Under the pieces are notes generated by a model. The model ran no database searches. It worked only from the letters and a program-made list of their open reading frames with translations, and had not been told where the DNA came from. Both the position numbers and the translations under genes were made by a program. Shown here one piece after another: positions 20,894-30,029 of a stretch of 64,000 bases of DNA. Each line of letters opens with the position of its first letter. Position 1 is the stretch's first letter. This DNA comes from Caulobacter sp. SL161 (GTDB lineage: Bacteria; Pseudomonadota; Alphaproteobacteria; Caulobacterales; Caulobacteraceae): contig NZ_JAPPRA010000001.1 of NCBI RefSeq assembly GCF_026672375.1, forward strand, positions 2,418,001 to 2,482,000. The letters are read 5' to 3'.

Positions 20894-20975
20894 ACGCTCC
20901 AGTCATTTCGCGCCTTGTGAGCTTACGCAAGATCAAGCGCTTGATCCGGAGGGCAAGAAGACCGATTTAGGCGCC

Positions 20976-21953
20976 ATGGCCACGGTGATCGACACGCTGA
21001 AGGCTCGCGGCTCGGAAGACCGGGCGGCGCGCCATCCCGAAAAGCAGAACCGCCCGGATACGCCGGTGCTTCGCAAACCGGAGTGGCTGCGCGTGCGCGC
21101 GCCGGGTTCGGGTCAATACAACGAGACCAAGGGCATTGTGCGCGAGCACAAGCTTCACACGGTCTGCGAGGAAGCGGCCTGTCCGAACATCGGCGAGTGC
21201 TGGAGCCAGAAGCACGCGACCATGATGATCATGGGCGAGATCTGCACGCGCGCCTGCGCCTTCTGCAACGTCACGACGGGCCTGCCGACACAACTGGATC
21301 CGGATGAGCCGCGCCGCGTGGCCGAGGCCGTCGCTAAGATGGGCCTCAAGCACGTGGTCATCACCTCGGTGGATCGCGATGACCTTCTGGACGGGGGGGC
21401 GCGTCACTTCGCCGAGGTCGTTACGTCCATCCGGGCCGCCGCTCCGGGCACCACCATCGAGATTCTGACGCCGGATTTCCTCCGCAAGGAGGGCGCCGAG
21501 AACGTCGTCATCGACTCCAAGCCGGACGTCTTCAACCACAACCTCGAAACCGTGCCGCGGCTCTACCTCAAGATCCGTCCTGGCGCGCGTTACTACAATT
21601 CGCTCCGCCTGCTGGACCGCGTGAAGCAGCGGGACCCTTCGCAGTTCACCAAGTCGGGCCTGATGGTCGGCCTGGGTGAAACCAAGGAAGAGGTCATGCA
21701 GGTGATGGACGACATGCGCTCGGCGGGCGTCGACTTCATCACCATCGGCCAGTACCTGCAGCCCACCCGCAAGCACGCGGCGATCGACCGTTTCGTGACG
21801 CCTGAAGAGTTCAAGGCCTACGAGGCGATCGCCCGGGCCAAGGGCTTCCTGATGGTGTCGTCCAGTCCGCTGACCCGCTCGTCGCACCACGCCGGCGAGG
21901 ATTTCGCCAAGTTGCAGGCCGCGCGGCGCGCCCTCGACGCTCGTACCGCCTAA
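20976..21953 (+). CDS. lipA: Lipoyl synthase
   Basis: A 325-residue radical SAM enzyme with both iron-sulfur sites: the auxiliary cluster cysteines in [12 protein letters not shown] (about residues 64-75) and the radical SAM motif [10 protein letters not shown] (about residues 90-99). The C-terminal RSSHHA motif carries the serine that ligates the auxiliary cluster. It inserts two sulfurs into octanoyl groups of the E2 and lipoyl domains, so it serves the nearby pyruvate dehydrogenase. The next gene begins 3 bases after its stop codon. Confidence 0.97.
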   Translation: MATVIDTLKARGSEDRAARHPEKQNRPDTPVLRKPEWLRVRAPGSGQYNETKGIVREHKLHTVCEEAACPNIGECWSQKHATMMIMGEICTRACAFCNVTTGLPTQLDPDEPRRVAEAVAKMGLKHVVITSVDRDDLLDGGARHFAEVVTSIRAAAPGTTIEILTPDFLRKEGAENVVIDSKPDVFNHNLETVPRLYLKIRPGARYYNSLRLLDRVKQRDPSQFTKSGLMVGLGETKEEVMQVMDDMRSAGVDFITIGQYLQPTRKHAAIDRFVTPEEFKAYEAIARAKGFLMVSSSPLTRSSHHAGEDFAKLQAARRALDARTA

Positions 21954-21956
21954 GCC

Positions 21957-22403
21957 TTGCACCGTCACGTCGTTACGAAGGTGCTGCCCTATACGCCCGA
22001 CCAGCTGTTCGAGCTGGTCGGAGACGTCGAGGCGTATCCGAAGTTCGTGCCCTGGATCACGGGCATGCGCACCTGGAATGGTCGCGTCGATGGGCCCGTG
22101 AGCACTGTTGACGCTGAAGCCCAGGTGGGCTTCTCGTTTCTGCGCGAGAAGTTCGCGACCCGCGTTCGTCGTGACAAAGACGCCCGATCGATCGATGTCA
22201 GCCTGCTCTATGGCCCGTTCAAGCGCCTTAGCAATGGCTGGCGCTTTATGCCCGAGGGCGATGCGACCCGTGTCGAGTTCGTCATCGAGTTTGCGTTCAA
22301 GTCCGCGCTGCTAGACGCCATGCTGGCCGCGAACGTGGACCGCGCGGCGGGCAAGCTGATCGCCTGCTTCGAGGCGCGCGCGCAGCAACTGCACGGCGCC
22401 TAG
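21957..22403 (+). CDS. Coenzyme Q-binding protein, COQ10/RatA START family
   Basis: A 148-residue START-fold protein beginning MHRHVVTKVLPYTPDQLFEL VGDVEAYPKFVPW (spacing added), the standard opening of the COQ10/RatA (type II toxin-antitoxin RatA) family. The start is TTG at 21957, three bases after the lipA stop codon. By family it binds a polyisoprenoid such as ubiquinone and supports respiration; the ribosome-association toxin activity described for E. coli RatA is less certain here. Its stop overlaps that of cinA on the other strand by 4 bases. Confidence 0.85.
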   Translation: MHRHVVTKVLPYTPDQLFELVGDVEAYPKFVPWITGMRTWNGRVDGPVSTVDAEAQVGFSFLREKFATRVRRDKDARSIDVSLLYGPFKRLSNGWRFMPEGDATRVEFVIEFAFKSALLDAMLAANVDRAAGKLIACFEARAQQLHGA

Positions 22404-22891
22404 GCGACGGCTTCGCGAAGCATCTCCAGCGCGGTAAGGACGGCGGCCAGTTGCACGGCCTCACGCGTCTGGCCATCGAAACGCTCGTGGCGGTGCGCCA
22501 CCGAGCGGTTGGCCCGCGCCACGGCGAAATGGACGGTCCCGACGGGCTTCATCGGTGTGCCGCCGCCCGGACCGGCGACGCCAGTGATCGCGACCGCCAC
22601 ATGGCCGTTGCTCTCTCTCAAGGCACCTTCCGCCATCGCCCGCGCCACGGGCTCCGAAACCGCGCCATAGTCGGCGAGGAGATCCCCGGCGACGCCCAGC
22701 ATCTCGGACTTCGCCCGGTTGGTGTAGGTCACGAAGCCGCGCTCAAAGACGTCCGAGGCGCCGGAGATCGAACAGATCGCGCCTGCGACCAGCCCGCCGG
22801 TGCAGCTTTCCGCTGTCACCAGTCGGAGGGACCGCGCGCGGGCCTCGTCGATCAGCAGGCGTGACAGGGTCTGGATTTCGAGGGGGAACAT
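22400..22891 (-). CDS. CinA C-terminal domain amidase (PncC-like)
   Basis: A 163-residue protein formed only by the CinA C-terminal domain. Visible motifs are TAESCTGGLVAGAICSISGAS (nucleophilic serine region), VTYTNRAKSEMLGV, VAITGVAGPGGGTPMKPVGTV and a helix at the end. Stand-alone members hydrolyse nicotinamide mononucleotide to nicotinate mononucleotide in NAD recycling. The ATG at 22891 is chosen, with aggggg just upstream; the open frame that continues to 23206 runs into ispDF and is not CinA-like. It follows ispDF by 38 bases on the same strand. Confidence 0.88.
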   Translation of the reverse strand: MFPLEIQTLSRLLIDEARARSLRLVTAESCTGGLVAGAICSISGASDVFERGFVTYTNRAKSEMLGVAGDLLADYGAVSEPVARAMAEGALRESNGHVAVAITGVAGPGGGTPMKPVGTVHFAVARANRSVAHRHERFDGQTREAVQLAAVLTALEMLREAVA

Positions 22892-22929
22892 GAGAGCCTC
22901 CGGTCTCGCGGGCGTTGAGACTAACCTAA

Positions 22930-24078
22930 TCAGGCCGGCGTCTCGACCGCGACGACGGCCGAGGCGGCGAGGCCTTCGCCGCGGCCGGTGAAGCCCATCT
23001 TCTCGGTAGTGGTCGCCTTGACGCTGACGCGGTCGACGGGGATCGAGAGAATCTCGGCCAGTCGCTCGCGCATGGCCTGGCGGTGCGGCTTGATCTTGGG
23101 GCGCTCGCAGATCAGCGTCACGTCGACATTGACCAGCGCACCGCCCTTGGCGGTCACGAGATCGACTGCGTGCTTGAGGAACTGGTCGGAGGCGGCGCCC
23201 TTCCACTTGGGGTCCGTGGGGGGGAAGTGGTCGCCGATGTCGCCTTCGCCGATCGCGCCAAGGATGGCGTCGGTCAGCGCGTGCAGGCCAGCGTCGGCAT
23301 CCGAGTGCCCCACCAGGGTCTCGTCGTGCTTGATCGCAACGCCGCAGAGCCAGACCTCCTCGCCAGGGCCCCAGCGGTGCGCATCGAAGCCTTGGCCGAC
23401 ACGGGTGACGCGCGCGACGCCGGCGAGATGTTCGGCCATGGCGAAATCCTCTGGATAGGTCAGTTTCGTGAGAAGCGGGTCACCCGCGGTCAAAGCGATG
23501 CGCCCGCCCGCCGCCTCGACGACCTGGGCGTCGTCGGTGGGGTCTCCATGGGTCCAGGCGGCATAGGCGGCGATGAGCGTATCGCGACGCGCCGCTTGCG
23601 GTGTCTGCGCGCGCCACAGGTGCTCGCGCGAGACGGTCTGTGCCGCTTCGCCGGTCGCCTGTCGCTTCAAGGTGTCGGCGACGGCGAGGGCGGGCAGGGC
23701 GAGGTCGGCGTCGGACAGCGCCCCGAGCAAGGCGAGGATCACGTTGCGCGACACGAAGGGGCGAGCCGCATCGTGGATCATCACCGGCTCAGCGTCCGGG
23801 CGCTCGGACAGGGCGGCAAGGCCTGCCTGGACAGATAGCGCCCGAGTCGCGCCGCCCAGAGTCGAGCGCCAGCCCTGGAGGCCTTCCAGGATGCGCGGGA
23901 GGAAGGCTGCGCCGTCCGCCGTGGTGACGATCACGACCTCGGCCGCGCCCGCCGCCAGGAACGCCTCCACCGACCAGCGCAGGACGGGCTTACCGGCCAG
24001 AACGCGCCATTGCTTGGCTTGGCCCGGCCCGGCGCGGGTTCCGGAGCCTGCGGCGACGATGACGACGGAGAAGGTCAT
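22930..24078 (-). CDS. ispDF: Bifunctional IspD/IspF enzyme
   Basis: A 382-residue fusion of two MEP-pathway enzymes. The IspD half opens VVIVAAGSGTRAGPGQAKQW and contains HDAARPF. The IspF half, from about residue 225, opens RVGQGFDAHRWGPGE (metal-binding D and H), then GHSDADAGLHALTDAILGA and GEGDIGDHFPPTDPKWKGA, and ends KATTTEKMGFTGRGEG. It makes CDP-methylerythritol and later the cyclic diphosphate for isoprenoids. The fusion is usual in alphaproteobacteria. It is transcribed away from dusB, with cinA downstream. Confidence 0.96.
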   Translation of the reverse strand: MTFSVVIVAAGSGTRAGPGQAKQWRVLAGKPVLRWSVEAFLAAGAAEVVIVTTADGAAFLPRILEGLQGWRSTLGGATRALSVQAGLAALSERPDAEPVMIHDAARPFVSRNVILALLGALSDADLALPALAVADTLKRQATGEAAQTVSREHLWRAQTPQAARRDTLIAAYAAWTHGDPTDDAQVVEAAGGRIALTAGDPLLTKLTYPEDFAMAEHLAGVARVTRVGQGFDAHRWGPGEEVWLCGVAIKHDETLVGHSDADAGLHALTDAILGAIGEGDIGDHFPPTDPKWKGAASDQFLKHAVDLVTAKGGALVNVDVTLICERPKIKPHRQAMRERLAEILSIPVDRVSVKATTTEKMGFTGRGEGLAASAVVAVETPA

Positions 24079-24177
24079 GGCGGCTGTTTAGTCTGGCCGC
24101 GCCGCTTGTCCAGTCGATCCGGGCTTTACTGCGCTGCACAATATGCCTAAAAACGTAGCTGTGGGGATGATTACAAA

Positions 24178-25185
24178 ATGAGCAAAGCGCTCGATATCGG
24201 TGGCGTCGAGGTTCCGGGCCGGGTGTGGATAGCGCCCATGACCGGCGTGTCGGATCTGCCCTTCAGAGAAACGGCCTCGGCGCTTGGCGCGCCCTATGTG
24301 GCCACCGAAATGGTTGCGAGCGCCGAGTTCGCCAAAGGGCGTCCTGACGTCGTGCGCCGCGCCGCCGTCGGCGAGGGCTTGCCGCTCACGGTGATCCAGT
24401 TGGTGGGGCGCGACGTCGACTTCATGGCGCAGGGGGCGCGCATGGCCCAGGAGGCCGGCGCGGAGATCATCGACCTGAACTTTGGTTGCCCAGCCAAGGA
24501 AGTCGCCGCTGGCGCGGCCTGCGGCTCGGCTCTGATGCGTGAGCCTGACCTCGCCGAAGCCCTCGTCGCGGCGGCCGTAGAGGCCGTGGATGTTCCGGTG
24601 ACGGTCAAGATGCGGCTGGGCTGGGATATCGATTGCCTGAACGCCCCTGACATCGCGCGGCGCGCCGAAGCCGCCGGCGCCAAGGCCGTCACGGTGCATG
24701 GGCGCACGCGCAACCAGTTCTACAAGGGCGTCGCGGATTGGACGGCGGTGGCGGCGGTCAAGCAGGCTGTCTCTGTGCCGGTCCTTGTGAATGGCGATAT
24801 CGTCGACGGTGAAACCGCGCGACAGGCGCTGGAGCAGTCCGGCGCCGACGGCGTGATGATCGGCCGAGGCGTCTATGGCCGCCCCTGGATCGCGGGCGCG
24901 ATCGAGGCGGCGCTGGAGGGGCGCGGCTTCCAGGAGCCGGAGGCGGAAGAGCGTCTGGCCATCGCCATCACTCACTTCCGACGGAGCCTGTCGTTCTATG
25001 GCGAGCGGCTGGGCTTGAAGATGTTCCGCAAGCATCTGGCGTCGTACATCGAGGCTGCGCCTTGGCCAGAAACCGCCGAAGCGCGAAGGGCCGCGCGCGC
25101 CAGCCTCTGTCGCCTTGAAGATCCCGTCGCCGTGGAAAGCGCTCTCCGCACGCTTTGGCTAGCCGAGGGGAGGCGGGCCGCATGA
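24178..25185 (+). CDS. dusB: tRNA-dihydrouridine synthase DusB (NifR3)
   Basis: A 335-residue FMN-dependent reductase with the family signature IDLNFGCPAKEVAAGAACGS (catalytic Cys in the second half), the opening APMTGVSDLPFRETASALGA and the phosphate-binding GADGVMIGRGVYGRPW. It reduces specific uridines of the tRNA D-loop. It leads an operon: its TGA overlaps the ntrB ATG (ATGA). The dusB-ntrBC arrangement (nifR3-ntrB-ntrC) is a long-known alphaproteobacterial gene order. Confidence 0.94.
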   Translation: MSKALDIGGVEVPGRVWIAPMTGVSDLPFRETASALGAPYVATEMVASAEFAKGRPDVVRRAAVGEGLPLTVIQLVGRDVDFMAQGARMAQEAGAEIIDLNFGCPAKEVAAGAACGSALMREPDLAEALVAAAVEAVDVPVTVKMRLGWDIDCLNAPDIARRAEAAGAKAVTVHGRTRNQFYKGVADWTAVAAVKQAVSVPVLVNGDIVDGETARQALEQSGADGVMIGRGVYGRPWIAGAIEAALEGRGFQEPEAEERLAIAITHFRRSLSFYGERLGLKMFRKHLASYIEAAPWPETAEARRAARASLCRLEDPVAVESALRTLWLAEGRRAA

Positions 25186-26303
25186 CCGACCGCGCCCGCG
25201 TTCTGGGTGGTGTGGCCACCGAAGCACTGAAAGCTGCAGCTTTCGACCTGAGCCCCGAGCCTGCGTTGGTCGTCGATCACGACGGCGGTCTTGTCGCCGT
25301 GAACGAGGCCGCAGAGGCTTTGTTCGGCCACGGTCTGTCGCTTCTGGCGCGCGGGCGGTTCCGTGCAGCGCTGCCGCCCGGGTCGGTGCTGGTGTCGCTG
25401 CTGGATCGCGCAGTGTTCGAGGGTTGCCTCGTTCGCGAGCACGGCGTCGAGGTCAATCTCTTCGGTCAACCGCCCTTCGAGGCGGACGGCGCGGCCGTGC
25501 CATTGGGAGATGGCTCGGTTCTTCTGACCCTGCACGTGAAGGGTGTCCTGGGCGTGGACCGCAGCGCCGATGCGGCCGGACTTCGCTCCGTCGTCGGCCT
25601 TGGCAAGATGTTGGCCCACGAGATCAAGAACCCCTTGGCCGGTATTCGCGGCGCCGCGCAGCTCTTGAAGACGGGCGCCAGCGCCGTCGACCAGCCCCTG
25701 GCGCAACTCATTGTCGACGAAACCGATCGGATCCGCCGTCTCGTGGATCGCATGGAGGCGTTTTCGGAGCAGGCTCCGACCATGCGTGAGCCTGTCAATA
25801 TCCACCAGGTGCTGGATCGGGTGCGTGCGCTGGTTGCCAATGGCGTCGCAGACGGCCTGACGCTGAAGGAAAGCTACGACCCTTCGCTGCCCCCTGTCTG
25901 GGGGGATGAGGATCACCTGATCCAGATCTTCCTGAACCTGATGAAGAACGCCGCCGAGGCCGCCCATATGCGTGGCGACGACCGTGGTGTGCTGTCGATC
26001 CACACGGCCTGGCGGCCCGGCGTCCGTGTCCGTGGTGCTGATGGCAAAGCCACGAGCGGCGCGCCGATCGAGGTGCGTGTGATCGATAACGGACCGGGCG
26101 TGCCCGCCACGCTGCGCGATCATCTCTTCCAGCCGTTTGTCACCACCAAGTCGAACGGCACGGGGCTGGGTCTGGCTTTGGTCACAAAATTAGTCACCGC
26201 CCACGGCGGTCTGATCGATTTTGAATCGGAGCCCGGCCGAACGGTCTTCCGCGTCTTGTTGCCTGTTGCCCCTGAAGCCGCTTCCGGAGACGTCCGAGCA
26301 TGA
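25182..26303 (+). CDS. ntrB: Nitrogen regulation sensor kinase NtrB
   Basis: A 373-residue soluble histidine kinase with an N-terminal PAS domain (about residues 20-125), a dimerisation/phosphoacceptor helix with His146 in [19 protein letters not shown], and an ATPase domain with the N-box [18 protein letters not shown] and [13 protein letters not shown]. It phosphorylates or dephosphorylates NtrC in response to PII, reporting nitrogen status. The start at 25182 overlaps dusB by 4 bases; the longer open frame from 25155 would only add unrelated residues. The gene overlaps ntrC by 4 bases too. Confidence 0.94.
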   Translation: MTDRARVLGGVATEALKAAAFDLSPEPALVVDHDGGLVAVNEAAEALFGHGLSLLARGRFRAALPPGSVLVSLLDRAVFEGCLVREHGVEVNLFGQPPFEADGAAVPLGDGSVLLTLHVKGVLGVDRSADAAGLRSVVGLGKMLAHEIKNPLAGIRGAAQLLKTGASAVDQPLAQLIVDETDRIRRLVDRMEAFSEQAPTMREPVNIHQVLDRVRALVANGVADGLTLKESYDPSLPPVWGDEDHLIQIFLNLMKNAAEAAHMRGDDRGVLSIHTAWRPGVRVRGADGKATSGAPIEVRVIDNGPGVPATLRDHLFQPFVTTKSNGTGLGLALVTKLVTAHGGLIDFESEPGRTVFRVLLPVAPEAASGDVRA

Positions 26304-27721
26304 ACGCCGCGAGCAAGAAAATCCTGATCGCCGACGACGACAGCTCAATCCGTCTCGTCCTCAGTCAAGCCTTCACCCGCCTGGGCTACCAGGTCCGCGC
26401 CACGGGTAACGCCACGACATTGTTGAAGTGGGTGACCGACGGCGAGGGCGACCTCGTCGTGACCGATGTGATGATGCCGGACGAGAACGTCTTCGACGTT
26501 CTACCCAGGATCCGGAAAGAGCGGCCGAAGCTTCCTATCATCGTCATGAGCGCGCAGAACACCCTTCTGACGGCCGTTAACGCCGCCGACGCGGGCGCGT
26601 TCGAATATGTCTCCAAGCCGTTCGACCTCGATGACGTTACGGCTGCGGCGCGGCGCGCCTTGTCGCGGCCGGCGGACACTGAGGCCTCCAAGGCCCAGGC
26701 GCGGGCCATGCGTGATGAGCGCCTCCCGCTCATCGGGCGTTCGGCGCCGATGCAGGAGGTCTACCGCACCATCGCGCGTCTGGTTGGAGCGGATCTGACC
26801 GTTCTGATCCTTGGCGAAAGCGGCACCGGCAAGGAACTGGTGGCGCGCGCCCTGCACGAGCTTGGCCGTCGCCGCGACGGAAAGTTCGTGGTCATCAACC
26901 TGGCGGCCGTGCCGCGCGAACGGGTCGAGGCCGAGCTGTTCGGACGCGGCGAAGGGGACAACGGCCGGCTGGTCGAGGCCGACGGCGGCACGCTGTTCCT
27001 AGACGAGATTGGCGACATGCCCCTGGACGCCCAGACGCGTCTGCTTCGTGTGATCGATGGCACCGAGCCGGTGATCAACCCGAAGACCGGCCGTCGGCCG
27101 AACGTACGCATCATCGCCGCGACCAATCGCGACCTGCGCGGCCTGATCCAGCAGGGCCTGTTCCGCGAGGATCTCTTCTTCCGCCTGAACGTCGCGCCCG
27201 TCCGCTTGCCGCCGCTACGCGATCGCGCCGAAGACATCCCCGATCTGGCGCGCACCTTCCTGCTTCGCGCCGCGCGGGAGGGCCTGCCGGCCAAGACCAT
27301 CGACCAAGGCGCCCTGGACCGTCTGAAGAGTCATCCCTGGCCGGGGAACGTGCGCGAGCTCGAAAACCTGATGCGTCGGATGTGCGCGCTCTACGCCGAA
27401 GAGCTGATCACATCCCGCATCGTGGACCGGGAGCTGCAGGATCACGCGCCTGCGGTACGGGCCGAAGAAGGGCCTGTGACGCTTTCGACTCTGGTGGAGC
27501 GTCATCTGGCGTCGCACTTCGCCGATCAGCCTGACGGCGTCCCGGCGCCGGGGCTCTACGATCGGATTCTGGAGGAGGTGGAGAGGCCGCTGATCCAGCT
27601 GACGCTGTCGGCGACGCGCGGCAACCAGGTGCGCGCCGCGGAGATTCTGGGCCTCAATCGCAACACGCTGCGCAAGAAGATCCAGGACCTTGGCGTGGAG
27701 ATGACCCGCGGTCGTCGCTGA
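26300..27721 (+). CDS. ntrC: Nitrogen response regulator NtrC, GAFTGA loop missing
   Basis: A 473-residue protein with a receiver domain (phosphoacceptor Asp56 in [10 protein letters not shown]), an AAA+ domain with Walker A GESGTGKE (residues 172-179) and Walker [10 protein letters not shown], and a Fis-type helix-turn-helix at the end ([20 protein letters not shown]). In typical sigma-54 activators ELFG is followed by a loop with GAFTGA. Here [19 protein letters not shown] runs straight on, without the loop. The protein therefore probably does not engage sigma-54 and works by DNA binding with sigma-70 promoters. It overlaps ntrB by 4 bases. Confidence 0.94.
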   Translation: MNAASKKILIADDDSSIRLVLSQAFTRLGYQVRATGNATTLLKWVTDGEGDLVVTDVMMPDENVFDVLPRIRKERPKLPIIVMSAQNTLLTAVNAADAGAFEYVSKPFDLDDVTAAARRALSRPADTEASKAQARAMRDERLPLIGRSAPMQEVYRTIARLVGADLTVLILGESGTGKELVARALHELGRRRDGKFVVINLAAVPRERVEAELFGRGEGDNGRLVEADGGTLFLDEIGDMPLDAQTRLLRVIDGTEPVINPKTGRRPNVRIIAATNRDLRGLIQQGLFREDLFFRLNVAPVRLPPLRDRAEDIPDLARTFLLRAAREGLPAKTIDQGALDRLKSHPWPGNVRELENLMRRMCALYAEELITSRIVDRELQDHAPAVRAEEGPVTLSTLVERHLASHFADQPDGVPAPGLYDRILEEVERPLIQLTLSATRGNQVRAAEILGLNRNTLRKKIQDLGVEMTRGRR

Positions 27722-27785
27722 CGGCTGCAGCTTTCGCGGCACATAACTGTTGAATTTGAGCCACACGCTCCTAAACTCGTGAGCG

Positions 27786-30029
27786 ATGTCTTCAGTGGCT
27801 TACGCGACGGGATCCGATAGCCCGCCGACCCGGTTTAGCCGGGCCTGGTGGCGGGGGGTGTTGCGGTCGCGCTATCTGATGGGCGGCGGATATGCGTTGG
27901 CGGTGATCTTGACCGTCACGGGTGTCGCCCTGGCGTCTTCGCCACCGCGCACCGACTCGATCGGCGCCGCCAGCACCGTCATCCTGGTGGTGCTCGGCTT
28001 CAATCTCGTGCTCATTCTGGGCGTCGCCACCATCGTCGGCCTGCGGCTGTATGAGCTGATCGACGCACGGGCCAGCGACGCAGGCGCTCGCCTGCACCTG
28101 CGCTTTGTAGGTCTGTTTTCGCTGGCGGCCGTGGCGCCTGCCGTCATCGTCGCCCTGTTCTTCGGCGTGCTGGTCAACCGCGGCGTCGATGGCTGGTTCA
28201 GTGAGCGGGTCCAGACCGTGGTCGGCAACTCGGCCAAGGTCGCCAATTCCTACGTCGAACAGCAGAAGAACTATATTTCCGAGCATATCGGCCCGATGGC
28301 GGCCAGCCTGAACCAGGCCGCTCCGGCGCTGGCGCAGTCGCCAGTCGCTTTCGGTCATTTTCTGGCCGGCCTGACGCAGGACAACGGATTTTCGGCCGCC
28401 TATGTGCTCGATCGCGACGGCCGGATTCTGGCCCGCACCGAGGCGGAAGGCGCGCCACCCTTCCTGGCGCCGCCGCCCGCAAGTTTCGATTGGGCGGACG
28501 GCGGCGAGGCGAGCGCTCAGCGCTTTGTATCGACGGATCTGTTCCGCACGCTCTACAAGCTCAAGGGGTTCGACGACGGCTATCTCTACGTCGTTCGACC
28601 GATCGAGAAGGGCATTCTCAACCACCTCATAGAAACTCAGGACGCCCTGGTCTCCTATCGCGACGCCGAGCGCAGTCGCGGCCGCATCCAGGCGATCTTC
28701 GGGTTGAGCTATCTGGAGACGGCCCTGCTTGTGCTGGTGGCCGCCATCTGGGTGGGCATCGCGGCGGCGAACTCCATCGCCGGGCCTGTCGCAGGCTTGG
28801 TCGAGGCGGCCGGGCGCGTCTCAGGCGGCGATCTCGACGCGCGTGTGGAAGTCGAGCGGGGGCCAGAGGAAATCCGAGCGCTGTCCAACGCTTTCAACAT
28901 GATGACCAGCGAACTCCAGCTCCAGCAGGCCGCGCTGAAGGCCGCCAGCCTGGACGCCGAAAGCCGCCGTCAGTTCATCGAGACAGTGCTTTCGGGCGTC
29001 AGCGCGGGCGTGGTCAGCCTCGATGATCGCGGCAAGATCTCGGCGGTCAACCGGCGCGCTGTGGCGCTTTTGGGCTTGCCGGATGACGCACTCGGCGTGG
29101 ACCTCATCGCGCTGGCGCCGGAGTTCGAAACGGTCATGACCTCGCTCTCGGAAAGCCGGCCCGACACGGACGTCGAGGTCGACATCATGCGCGAGGGCGA
29201 GACGCGTCGGCTCCGCGTGCGGGCGGCCGGCCATTTCGCCGAAGGGCTCGTTCTGACCTTCGACGATATCACCCGTCTGGTGGCGGCCCAGCGAAACGCG
29301 GCCTGGAAGGACGTCGCCCGGCGGATCGCCCATGAGATCAAGAACCCGCTGACGCCGATCCAGCTATCCGCGGAACGTCTTCGCCGGAAGTACCGCAAGG
29401 AGATCGCAAGCGACCTGGAGACTTTCGATCGTTGCACCGACACCATCATCCGGCAGGTTGGCGACATCGGGCGCATGGTCGACGAGTTCTCGGCGTTCGC
29501 TCGCATGCCCGCGCCGCGCTTCGAGCCTTCGAACCTCACGGAGATGCTGCGGCAGGCTGTCTTCGCCCAACGGTTCCAGGACGCCGAGATTGAGGTCAGA
29601 CTGGAGGAGCCCGGCGATGGCGACGTCTGGATCACCAGCGATGAACGAATGATCGGCCAGGCGCTGACCAATATCCTGAAGAATGCCGGCGAGGCGGTCG
29701 GCGCGCGGCGCGCCAACGAGCCTGAACTCCAAGGAGGCATCACCGCGACCCTCGTCTGTGAAGGCGATGAGCTGTGCGTGACGGTCGAGGACAACGGTGT
29801 GGGTCTGCCCGCCAAGGACCGCGACCGCCTGACCGAGCCCTATGTGACCACCCGCGAGAAGGGCACGGGCCTTGGCCTGGCCATCGTCAAGCGGATCATG
29901 GAGGACCACGGCGGCAGCCTGGCCCTCGTCGATGCGCGCGAGCCGCCTGGCGCGCGCGTCGTGATGAAGTTTCCAACGACCGCGCGTCTGCCCGTCGCGG
30001 CCCAGAGTGGCGTTGAGGAGATGATATGA
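27786..30029 (+). CDS. ntrY: Sensor histidine kinase NtrY
   Basis: A 747-residue membrane kinase. Hydrophobic segments occur at about residues 35-55, 65-90 and 100-125, then a periplasmic sensor region with helix about 310-335, a HAMP linker, a PAS domain, the phosphoacceptor His516 in [19 protein letters not shown] and an ATPase domain (ILKNAGEAV, VEDNGVGLP, REKGTGLGLAIV). The DNA between ntrC and ntrY is 64 bases, and the gene overlaps ntrX by 4 bases. NtrY pairs with NtrX in control of nitrogen, redox and envelope functions (family knowledge); the signal is not known. Confidence 0.94.
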   Translation: MSSVAYATGSDSPPTRFSRAWWRGVLRSRYLMGGGYALAVILTVTGVALASSPPRTDSIGAASTVILVVLGFNLVLILGVATIVGLRLYELIDARASDAGARLHLRFVGLFSLAAVAPAVIVALFFGVLVNRGVDGWFSERVQTVVGNSAKVANSYVEQQKNYISEHIGPMAASLNQAAPALAQSPVAFGHFLAGLTQDNGFSAAYVLDRDGRILARTEAEGAPPFLAPPPASFDWADGGEASAQRFVSTDLFRTLYKLKGFDDGYLYVVRPIEKGILNHLIETQDALVSYRDAERSRGRIQAIFGLSYLETALLVLVAAIWVGIAAANSIAGPVAGLVEAAGRVSGGDLDARVEVERGPEEIRALSNAFNMMTSELQLQQAALKAASLDAESRRQFIETVLSGVSAGVVSLDDRGKISAVNRRAVALLGLPDDALGVDLIALAPEFETVMTSLSESRPDTDVEVDIMREGETRRLRVRAAGHFAEGLVLTFDDITRLVAAQRNAAWKDVARRIAHEIKNPLTPIQLSAERLRRKYRKEIASDLETFDRCTDTIIRQVGDIGRMVDEFSAFARMPAPRFEPSNLTEMLRQAVFAQRFQDAEIEVRLEEPGDGDVWITSDERMIGQALTNILKNAGEAVGARRANEPELQGGITATLVCEGDELCVTVEDNGVGLPAKDRDRLTEPYVTTREKGTGLGLAIVKRIMEDHGGSLALVDAREPPGARVVMKFPTTARLPVAAQSGVEEMI

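Noticed and set aside
26230..26420. Small open frame overlapping the ntrB-ntrC junction
   Set aside because: The junction is fully used by the 4-base overlap of two clear genes; the other frame is incidental.
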